Part shown: piece after piece, positions 1 to 4,895 of the stretch
Layout of the letters: each line of letters starts with the position of its first letter
Numbering within the stretch: the first letter of the stretch is position 1
NCBI GenBank assembly: GCA_029561505.1
Contig: JAKQXK010000135.1
Location: 1-6,131, forward strand
Reading direction: 5' to 3'
DNA length: 6,131 bases
DNA from: Spirochaetota bacterium
GTDB lineage: Bacteria > Spirochaetota > Leptospiria > Turneriellales > Turneriellaceae
Made by a program: the position numbers and the translations under genes
The notes under the pieces: generated by a model
Told to the model about the DNA's origin: nothing
Databases searched by the model: none
The model's input: only the letters and a program-made list of their open reading frames with translations

Positions 1-201
1 GATGGCATCGCCGAAAAAATGCGCCAATATGGCAACGAGCGCACACCGCTCGCGATGTTCTCGCGCTCGCTGGCAGGTTCGATCGGCGAGACCCTCATCG
101 TGTGCCTGCCCGGCAGCGCCAACGGAGTGCGCGAAAGCCTCGACGCAGTTCTGCCGGCGCTATTCCATGCGCACGCCATGCTGCGCGGGGGTGGGCATTG
201 A
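1..201 (+). CDS. mogA: MogA-type molybdopterin adenylyltransferase, C-terminal part (5' end outside window)
   Basis: The frame is open from base 1 and ends at TGA 199-201, giving the last 66 residues of a larger protein. It reads like the C-terminal end of the MogA/MoaB/Cnx1G family: an ERTPLAMFSRSLAG stretch, then a TLIVCLPGSANGVRESLD segment matching the family's 'TLI-x-LPG-(S/Q)-x-x-x-x-E' pattern, then a helix and a GGGH tail. By family knowledge MogA adenylates molybdopterin with ATP before MoeA inserts molybdate. The RTPxAMxSR form is closer to MogA than to E. coli MoaB. The same kind of C-terminus also occurs in MoaC-MogA/MoaB fusion proteins, so the full gene may be a fusion; the missing 5' part would decide. 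The stop overlaps the TTG start of moeA by four bases, which implies translational coupling. Confidence 0.85.
   Translation, partial: DGIAEKMRQYGNERTPLAMFSRSLAGSIGETLIVCLPGSANGVRESLDAVLPALFHAHAMLRGGGH
187..195 (+). promoter_or_regulatory. Ribosome binding site supporting the TTG start of moeA
   Basis: A G-rich run, GGGGGTGGG, lies just upstream of TTG 198, with its first five Gs ending six bases before the start. It lies inside the last codons of mogA. It is the only reasonable ribosome signal near the point where MoeA homology begins, and with the TTGA stop/start overlap it favours TTG 198 over the in-frame ATG 102 deep inside mogA. Re-initiation after mogA may contribute. Confidence 0.5.
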
Positions 202-1409
202 TTAGCGTCGCCGAGGCGCAGTCCCTGATTCTCGCCGAGGCCCGCGGCTTCGGCATTGAAAGGGTTTCTCTCGAAAAATCTTTCGGCCGCGTGCTCGCGC
301 AAGACGTTGTTGCCGATCGCGACTATCCACCGTTCAACCGCGCGACTATGGATGGTTATGCTGTCGTCGCAAAAGCATATTCTGCGGCAAACGCATACGA
401 AGTGACAAAAACCATACTCGCCGGCGATACGCAGCGCTCCCGCACAATGAAAAAACGCGGCGAGTCGGCTATCAAGATCATGACCGGTGCAGCGGTGCCG
501 CCGCCTTTCGATGCGGTCATCAGGCGAGAAGATGCACACGAAGATTCGGGTACCGTCCGCTTTGACTTGCCGGCTGTGGGCGCGTGGCATAATATTGCGC
601 GGCAGGGTGAAGATTTGAAAGCGCGGGAAAAAATTGCGACAAAAGGCAGTGTGATCGATGGCGCTTTAGCCAGTTTTCTCGCGTCGCTCGGCAACGACCG
701 CCCGGCAGTGGCAAAATTACCCAGGGTCGCCATAGTTACAACGGGCAGAGAGGTTGTGCCCGCCGGCAAAAAGCCAAAGCCGCACGAAATACGCAACGCC
801 AACCTGTTTGCGCTGCGCGCGCTCTTGATTGAATACAACATTGCTTCAGTAAGAACCTTACACGTCGTAGACGATCGCAAGCAGATCTCTCGTGCCATCG
901 CGGCGCACCTCGACTGCGATATCCTTTTGCTTACGGGTGGTGTGTCGGCCGGTGATTCTGATTTTGTGCCTGAAGTTCTTGCCGAACACGGCGTGAAAAA
1001 AATCTTCCACAAGGTAGCCATGAAGCCAGGTAAGCCTCTGTGGTTTGGCGCGCGCCGTAAAACTGCCGTCTTCGCGATACCCGGAAATCCGTTCAGCTGC
1101 CAGGTTGTCGTTAAGATTTTCGTCGCACCATTTCTGAGGCGGGCACTCGGTCTGCCACCGGCTCACGAGTTCAGTCTTCCGCTGCAGCGAGCGAGGCAGA
1201 AGAAAGACACGTTGCAGCACTATTTTCCTGTCAGGCTGGTCGCTCCGGGTGTTGCCGCGTCTTCTGGGTCTCTCGAGGCCATATCTTTCAACAGCAGCGG
1301 CGATGTGCGTGCGGCACTTTTTTCAAACGGTATTGCGCGCCACCCTGCAGAAGCCACAACCGTCGGCGCTGGGGCGCTTGTAGATTTTCTTCCGTGGAGG
1401 GTCTTATAA
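198..1409 (+). CDS. moeA: Molybdopterin molybdenumtransferase MoeA
   Basis: The product has 403 residues, close to E. coli MoeA (411). By family knowledge it inserts molybdate into adenylylated molybdopterin in the cytoplasm. Visible motifs, numbered from TTG 198: PPFNRATMDGYAV (about 45-57; the Asp of MDGYA is a known active-site residue), IKIMTGAAVP (92-101), TTGREVVPAG (181-190), HEIRNAN (196-202), LLTGGVSAGDSDF (244-256), HKVAMKPGKPLWFG (271-284), AIPGNPFS (293-300) and a C-terminal domain with an SGD motif near 367. The usual T-G-D-E-L motif is T-G-R-E-V here: the catalytic-site Glu is kept but the preceding Asp is Arg. The start was set at TTG 198 because MoeA similarity begins at once (ISVAEAQSLIL); the 32 codons from ATG 102 are out-of-frame mogA sequence. 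The TTGA overlap with mogA shows tight operon coupling. Confidence 0.95.
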   Translation: MISVAEAQSLILAEARGFGIERVSLEKSFGRVLAQDVVADRDYPPFNRATMDGYAVVAKAYSAANAYEVTKTILAGDTQRSRTMKKRGESAIKIMTGAAVPPPFDAVIRREDAHEDSGTVRFDLPAVGAWHNIARQGEDLKAREKIATKGSVIDGALASFLASLGNDRPAVAKLPRVAIVTTGREVVPAGKKPKPHEIRNANLFALRALLIEYNIASVRTLHVVDDRKQISRAIAAHLDCDILLLTGGVSAGDSDFVPEVLAEHGVKKIFHKVAMKPGKPLWFGARRKTAVFAIPGNPFSCQVVVKIFVAPFLRRALGLPPAHEFSLPLQRARQKKDTLQHYFPVRLVAPGVAASSGSLEAISFNSSGDVRAALFSNGIARHPAEATTVGAGALVDFLPWRVL

Positions 1410-1428
1410 CCTTTGAGGGTCGAAAATC

Positions 1429-1440
1429 GCCCGATCGGGC
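1429..1440 (+). repeat. 12-base perfect palindrome upstream of moaA
   Basis: GCCCGATCGGGC is self-complementary and lies 29 bases before the preferred moaA start, in the short space after the moeA stop. It could be a small operator-like site or simply part of moaA coding sequence if the GTG at 1394 is the true start (it would encode part of S-P-D-R-A). Its centre is one of the CGATCG sites that recur in this half of the window, so chance and motif bias are real alternatives. Confidence 0.3.
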
Positions 1441-1457
1441 CGACGTCACCGTAATGC

Positions 1458-1461
1458 AAGG
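1458..1461 (+). promoter_or_regulatory. Ribosome binding site that favours ATG 1469 for moaA
   Basis: AAGG lies seven bases before ATG 1469, a standard Shine-Dalgarno spacing. The competing starts GTG 1394 and ATG 1454 have no comparable purine motif upstream, so this site is the main reason for choosing 1469. Confidence 0.5.
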
Positions 1462-1468
1462 TTCTGCT

Positions 1469-2389
1469 ATGGCTGCAGATACGCGGGTGTTTAGAAAGCT
1501 TCGCGTGAGCCTGACGCGATCATGCAATTTTGGCTGCACTTATTGCGCGCGCGACGGCAAACCGGTGATCGATACGATCGAAACGCCCGTAGATCAATTC
1601 GTCGGCTGGATAAAAAAAATCGCTGCGCAAGTGCCGATCGGCAAAATTCGCCTCACCGGGGGAGAACCGACTCTTTACCGCGGGCTCGAAAGCCTCACTC
1701 GGCAGCTCTTTGATTCAACGAGCGCCGAACTTTCGATGACAACCAATGGCCACAACCTCGTGCATATGGCGGCACCGCTTAAGGCGGCAGGGCTCGCTTC
1801 AGTCAATGTCTCGCTTGATGCGATTGACCGCGACGTCTTCAAGAGCATGGGCGGCCGGGCGTATGAGAGTGTGATTGCCGGTATTCTGCGCGCCCGCGAC
1901 ATCGGCCTGCAGGTGAAATTAAATGCAACGCTCGTGCGCGAAATGAACGACAGCCAGATTCTGCCTCTGCTGAATTTTGCCCGCCGCGAAGGTATTACAC
2001 TGCGCTACCTCGAGCTGATGGAAATGGGGCATCTCTATGGCACCCAGGGCCATCGCCTTGTTGCAGCCGACGCGATACTGGCAATAATAGGCCAACACTT
2101 TGTTGTAGAGCCCGCTGGTCGCGGCAGGGCAGAGACAGCTGAATATTTCGTTCTGCCCGATGGCTATCGCTTTGGCATTGTGGGCAACAGCTCGCTGCCC
2201 TTTTGTAACGATTGCGATCGGCTGCGGCTCGATTCTTCGGGCAGAATTTTTGGGTGCCTCAGCAAAGCGCAAGGGCTTTCTCTCGACAGCAGCTCAGACA
2301 TTTCAGCAACGCTCGCGCAGGCCATGTCATTTAAACAGCCACAGAAATTTACCGGCAGCGAGCTGGTGATGCGCGAGGTCGGCGGATGA
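1469..2389 (+). CDS. moaA: GTP 3',8-cyclase MoaA (radical SAM)
   Basis: MoaA converts GTP to 3',8-cyclo-GTP, the first step of Moco synthesis, using two [4Fe-4S] clusters. From ATG 1469 the product has 306 residues, slightly short of the usual ~330. The radical-SAM cluster motif CNFGCTYC (CX3CX2C) is at Cys19/23/26. A GGEP motif is at 64-67, LRYLELMEMG (about 178-187) matches the family's 'RFIE-x-MPMG' region, and the second cluster motif CX2CX13C is at Cys246/249/263. The protein ends in Gly-Gly, a tail known to be needed for MoaA activity. In-frame alternatives are ATG 1454 (311 residues) and GTG 1394 (331 residues, overlapping moeA by 16 bases). I chose 1469 from its Shine-Dalgarno site and because the extra N-terminal residues look unlike MoaA. 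CYCARDG replaces the common CYCMPxxG form after the cluster. The stop overlaps moaD (ATGA). Confidence 0.93.
   Translation: MAADTRVFRKLRVSLTRSCNFGCTYCARDGKPVIDTIETPVDQFVGWIKKIAAQVPIGKIRLTGGEPTLYRGLESLTRQLFDSTSAELSMTTNGHNLVHMAAPLKAAGLASVNVSLDAIDRDVFKSMGGRAYESVIAGILRARDIGLQVKLNATLVREMNDSQILPLLNFARREGITLRYLELMEMGHLYGTQGHRLVAADAILAIIGQHFVVEPAGRGRAETAEYFVLPDGYRFGIVGNSSLPFCNDCDRLRLDSSGRIFGCLSKAQGLSLDSSSDISATLAQAMSFKQPQKFTGSELVMREVGG
2375..2378 (+). promoter_or_regulatory. Ribosome binding site of moaD
   Basis: GAGG lies seven bases before the moaD ATG at 2386, inside the last codons of moaA. Together with the ATGA stop/start overlap this gives moaD a well supported start and implies coupled translation with moaA. 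Confidence 0.55.
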
Positions 2390-2631
2390 TCACTGTTGAG
2401 ATACATTTATACGCGCAGCTGCGGGACTTTTTTGGCGATCGGCTTTCTGTTGAATTGCCAGATACGTCGACAGCAGAAGACATACGCGCTGTGTTGACGC
2501 AGAAAAACGCGCTCGCCGGCGATTGGCTCAAGGTCTCTCGCCTCGCAAGCGAAGATGCTTTTCTGGCTGAAGACTTTTCGGTAGCAAGTGGCGGGGTTTA
2601 CTATCTGCTGCCTCCCTCGAGCGGTGGGTGA
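2386..2631 (+). CDS. moaD: Molybdopterin synthase sulfur carrier subunit MoaD
   Basis: This is a beta-grasp, ubiquitin-like small subunit of molybdopterin synthase with 81 residues, the same length as E. coli MoaD. It begins with a typical VEIHLYAQLRDFFG strand-helix segment and ends in YYLLPPSSGG. By family knowledge the C-terminal Gly-Gly is adenylated by MoeB, converted to a thiocarboxylate, and inserted into the MoaE active site to donate sulfur to cyclic pyranopterin monophosphate. Here the tail is intact and exposed at the stop codon. ATG 2386 overlaps the moaA TGA, and moaE starts one base after the moaD stop, so the two synthase subunits are probably made together. Other Gly-Gly carriers (ThiS) are less likely given the direct moaE neighbour. 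Confidence 0.93.
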   Translation: MITVEIHLYAQLRDFFGDRLSVELPDTSTAEDIRAVLTQKNALAGDWLKVSRLASEDAFLAEDFSVASGGVYYLLPPSSGG

Positions 2632-2632
2632 C

Positions 2633-3136
2633 ATGCAGCATATGCCCAACCCGCACCCCAAACCCGATGCGGAGCAGGCCAATTTCGCGACTCCATGCTT
2701 CGCAGAGCTGACGGAGTCAGCGATCGATCTCAACCAGGTTTTGCGCAGGTTTATACATCCGCAAAATAGTCTGCCGGGCGAAAATGCGATCGGTGCACGG
2801 GTGCTGTTTTCAGGAGAAATTCGCGGTGCGAACCACGGCCAAACCGTAGTTCAGCTTGAATACACTGCGCATCGCTCGCTCGCTCTGAAGCACATTACCG
2901 ACGTATTGCAGGCAGCGGCCGAAAAATATCCGCTGATCGGTGCCCTCTGCGTGCACCGGCTCGGTATGCTGTCGGTCTCAGAATGCGCAGTGGCCGTGCT
3001 GACCTGTGGCCGCCACCGCAAAGAGACTTACGCGGCGAACCAATACATCATCGATCGGGTAAAAGCAGAAACGCCGATCTGGAAGCGCGAATTCTTTGCC
3101 GACGGCAGCTCAAAATGGGGAGAGAATTGCCACTGA
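2633..3136 (+). CDS. moaE: Molybdopterin synthase catalytic subunit MoaE
   Basis: This is the large subunit of molybdopterin synthase, which transfers sulfur from MoaD thiocarboxylate to cyclic pyranopterin monophosphate. It has 167 residues from ATG 2633, somewhat longer than E. coli MoaE (150); the extra length is an N-terminal Pro/His-rich stretch. Family hallmarks: FSGEIRGANHGQ (59-70, with the active-site Arg at 64), LEYTAH (75-80), VHRLGMLSV (107-115), GRHRKETY (126-133), then VKAETPIWKRE (143-153). Lys144 and Lys151 have the seven-residue spacing of E. coli Lys119 and Lys126. It ends DGSSKWGENCH. ATG 2633 is preceded by GGTGGG at 2623-2628 and follows the moaD stop by one base. ATG 2642 is a possible alternative. 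GTG 2588 lies inside moaD and was not used because similarity begins far downstream of it. Confidence 0.93.
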   Translation: MQHMPNPHPKPDAEQANFATPCFAELTESAIDLNQVLRRFIHPQNSLPGENAIGARVLFSGEIRGANHGQTVVQLEYTAHRSLALKHITDVLQAAAEKYPLIGALCVHRLGMLSVSECAVAVLTCGRHRKETYAANQYIIDRVKAETPIWKREFFADGSSKWGENCH

Positions 3137-3161
3137 GAAGCGTAGGCTGAAACCGACGGTC

Positions 3162-3947
3162 ATGCAAGTTCGCGTCACGCACATCGATACCGCCTGCATT
3201 CTGCTCGAGCTCAACGGCTATCGTATTCTGACTGACCCCGTGCTCGACCCCGCCGGCAGTTTTTATCATTTTGGCTGGGGCACGTTTTCCAAAAAACTCA
3301 AATCGCCGGCAATGCAGCCGCGCGATCTCGGCCGCGTCGACCTGGTATTGCTGAGCCACGACCAGCACGAAGACAACCTCGACCACGCGGGCCGTGAGTT
3401 CATCAAAACCGTACCGCGTGTGCTGTCGACGCGGCCTGCAGCGCGCCGCATCAAAGGCATCGAAGGCCTCGATGATTGGCAGAGCGTCGCCGTCGAAACA
3501 CCGCAGGTACCTGGCTTTCGCATCACCGCGGTGCCCGCGCAACACACTTCGCTGCGCATTCTGAACCCGATTGCCGGTAAGGTGATCGGGTTCATTCTCG
3601 AATGGCAGGGGCAAAAGAATGGCGCGTACTATATTTCGGGCGACACAGTTCTTTTCAAAGGTATACACCAGATTGCGCAGAAATTTCCCGCAATCGACAC
3701 CGCGTTCTTTCACACTGGCCGCGCGGGTTTTCCCTATTTAACGGCAAATACCTATTACACGTTCCACGCGAAAGAGGCGCTCAAGGCCTTTCGCGTGCTG
3801 AAACCGCGGCGCATGATTCCCGTACACTACGACGGCTGGTGGCATTTTCGCGAGAAGACCGACCAGGCGCAGAGCATCTATGCCGCGTGCGACGAGAGCA
3901 AGAAAATTCTGTGGATAGAGCGCGGCAAAGCGACAGATCTCGAATGA
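3162..3947 (+). CDS. UlaG-like metallo-beta-lactamase-fold hydrolase, substrate unknown
   Basis: The protein has 261 residues, no signal peptide and no membrane segment, so it is probably cytoplasmic. It shows the metallo-beta-lactamase-fold series: a start of VTHIDTACILLELNGYRILTDPVL (about 5-28), the metal motif LLSHDQHEDNLDH (63-75; His66, His69, Asp71), VPAQHTS (124-130; His128), YYISGDTVLF (157-165; Asp161) and MIPVHYDGWWHF (218-229; His222). It resembles the UlaG/RomA-like branch. The first motif is H-x2-H-x-D-N instead of the textbook H-x-H-x-D-H; I recall similar SHDQHxDN forms in other uncharacterised members, so this may be a subfamily trait. ATG 3162 is chosen over TTG 3096 because the fold starts there; no clear Shine-Dalgarno site is visible. 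It sits 25 bases after moaE and before moeB, so it is probably co-transcribed with Moco genes, but any role there is inference. Confidence 0.85.
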   Translation: MQVRVTHIDTACILLELNGYRILTDPVLDPAGSFYHFGWGTFSKKLKSPAMQPRDLGRVDLVLLSHDQHEDNLDHAGREFIKTVPRVLSTRPAARRIKGIEGLDDWQSVAVETPQVPGFRITAVPAQHTSLRILNPIAGKVIGFILEWQGQKNGAYYISGDTVLFKGIHQIAQKFPAIDTAFFHTGRAGFPYLTANTYYTFHAKEALKAFRVLKPRRMIPVHYDGWWHFREKTDQAQSIYAACDESKKILWIERGKATDLE

Positions 3948-4006
3948 TCACCGAGTTTCCCGTGGTCTTCGTGCACGCCACCTCGCGCAGGCAGCATTTT
4001 TCGTGA
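3944..4006 (+). CDS. Possible 20-codon micro-ORF linking the hydrolase gene and moeB
   Basis: ATG 3944-3946 overlaps the hydrolase stop (ATGA), and the frame runs 20 codons to TGA 4004-4006, which overlaps the GTG start of moeB (GTGA). It therefore fills the gap exactly with four-base overlaps at both ends. The product (starts MITEFPVV, ends RRQHFS) matches nothing I recognise. It could be a translation relay that carries ribosomes to moeB, whose own ribosome site is weak, or chance. No strong Shine-Dalgarno site precedes it. Confidence 0.3.
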   Translation: MITEFPVVFVHATSRRQHFS

Positions 4007-4734
4007 ATACAGATCGGTACTCGCGCCAACTCTTGCTGCCGCAAATCGGGCTGGCCGGTCAGCAAAGCCTTGCAGCCGCGCGCGTGCTCATCGTTGGCAT
4101 GGGCGGCCTCGGTTGCCCTGCGGCGCAATATCTTGCGGCGGGCGGTGTCGGTCACATCGGCATCGTTGACCATGACATCGTTCAGGTGTCGAACCTGCAT
4201 CGGCAGATTCTTTACGGCGAGGCGGATGTAGGTCTGTCAAAAGTTTCAATCGCAGAGCACAGGCTTTTGCACCTGAACCCTCATGCCGACATCATGACAT
4301 TCGCAGAGCGATTTACCCCAGAAAGCGCTGCGCGCATTGCGCAGCACTTCGACCTGCTGCTCGATTGCAGCGACAACTTTGCCGCGCGCGACGCGATAAA
4401 CGCCTACTCAGTGCAGGCAAAGAAGCCGAATGTGTTCGCGAGCCTTTACCGCTTCGAAGGTATGGTCACTGTCTTTGATGTGAATGCCGGTGCGGGTTGC
4501 TACCGCTGTCTCTACAATGAATCTCCCGAAGCCATTCAAAACTGCTCAGAAGCAGGCGTCATCGGCGCGCTGCCCGGCATCATCGGCGCGATGCAGGCGC
4601 TCGAAGCGATCAAAATCATAACGGGGACGGGCGAGGTGCTGAACCGGCACACTCTGGTCTACGATGGCTTGAATCAGACCGTGAAAAAATTTCAGCGTGA
4701 GCAAAAACAGAGCTGCCCGGTTTGCGGCGGTTGA
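4003..4734 (+). CDS. moeB: MoaD-adenylating enzyme MoeB (E1-like)
   Basis: This is a HesA/MoeB/ThiF-family enzyme of 243 residues (E. coli MoeB 249). By family knowledge it adenylates the C-terminal glycine of MoaD so that sulfur can be loaded. Visible features: RYSRQLLLPQIG (5-16), nucleotide loop GMGGLG (32-37), IVDHDIVQVSNLHRQ (54-68), Lys80, DCSDN (121-125), zinc pair CYRC (Cys166/169), Cys181, and zinc pair CPVC (Cys238/241). Arg67, Lys80, Asp124, Cys181 and the four zinc cysteines all sit six residues before the E. coli MoeB counterparts as I recall them. There is no rhodanese domain. GTG 4003 is the only reasonable start: the upstream in-frame sequence has no ATG or GTG before the hydrolase stop. 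The upstream ribosome signal (AGG near 3990) is weak. ThiF is an alternative, but the moaD-moaE context favours MoeB. Confidence 0.9.
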   Translation: MNTDRYSRQLLLPQIGLAGQQSLAAARVLIVGMGGLGCPAAQYLAAGGVGHIGIVDHDIVQVSNLHRQILYGEADVGLSKVSIAEHRLLHLNPHADIMTFAERFTPESAARIAQHFDLLLDCSDNFAARDAINAYSVQAKKPNVFASLYRFEGMVTVFDVNAGAGCYRCLYNESPEAIQNCSEAGVIGALPGIIGAMQALEAIKIITGTGEVLNRHTLVYDGLNQTVKKFQREQKQSCPVCGG

Positions 4735-4743
4735 GTATTCGCA

Positions 4744-4777
4744 GAAGCGTGAGCGACGCTTCGACTTCGCTCAGCGC
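4744..4777. repeat. REP-like inverted repeat after moeB
   Basis: GAAGCGT (4744-4750) and ACGCTTC (4756-4762) form a perfect 7-bp stem with a five-base loop. An alternative stem pairs TGAGCGA (4750-4756) with TCGCTCA (4767-4773). On the - strand this reads CTGAGCGAAGTCGAAGCG, a core I recognise from memory as a frequent intergenic repeat in many unrelated bacterial genomes. No T-tract follows, so a dispersed palindromic repeat fits better than a simple terminator. Confidence 0.5.
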
Positions 4778-4820
4778 AGGTCTCCGCCGATAGGGCGCAG
4801 CCGCTCCAGCGGAAAGCGCG

Positions 4821-4864
4821 GTCACACACCCGTGGGAGTGTGACACGCCATATTTATCTTGTTT
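4821..4864 (+). terminator. Candidate terminator of the Moco operon
   Basis: GTCACAC (4821-4827) pairs with GTGTGAC (4838-4844); inside, CC and GG can add two pairs after an A-A mismatch. A T-rich stretch (TATTTATCTTGTTT, 4851-4864) starts six bases after the stem. This is the best rho-independent-like signal downstream of moeB, but the T-run is interrupted and displaced from the stem, so confidence is moderate. Confidence 0.45.
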
Positions 4865-4895
4865 AATTGATTTCGCTACGCGAAATCAATTAAAC
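4861..4895. terminator. Perfect 16-bp hairpin at the end of the lyase-like gene, possible bidirectional terminator
   Basis: GTTTAATTGATTTCGC (4861-4876) is the exact reverse complement of 4880-4895, with a three-base loop TAC. On the - strand the first arm contains the last codons and the TGA stop (4888-4886) of the lyase-like gene. Neither side has a clean T-tract, so termination, transcript 3'-end protection or convergent-transcription insulation are all possible. Confidence 0.5.

Noticed and set aside
356..1021. Long - strand open frame of 221 codons inside moeA
   Set aside because: It lies opposite a moeA region with clear MoeA motifs; its translation shows no recognisable domain and it is explained as a shadow of GC-rich coding sequence.
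2588..2632. GTG 2588 as an upstream start for moaE
   Set aside because: It lies inside moaD, would add residues with no MoaE similarity, and ATG 2633 directly follows the moaD stop with a G-rich ribosome signal.
3048..3713. Long - strand open frame of 221 codons opposite moaE and the metallo-hydrolase
   Set aside because: The + strand frames have complete family motifs across this span, and the antisense translation is low-complexity and Arg-rich without domain features.
3602..4006. 134-codon + strand frame overlapping the hydrolase gene
   Set aside because: Its body is an out-of-frame reading of the hydrolase. Only its last 20 codons, starting at ATG 3944, are kept as a possible micro-ORF.
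4801..4812. CCGCT-CC-AGCGG inverted repeat
   Set aside because: The loop would be only two bases and the stem five pairs, so it is too weak to call alone.
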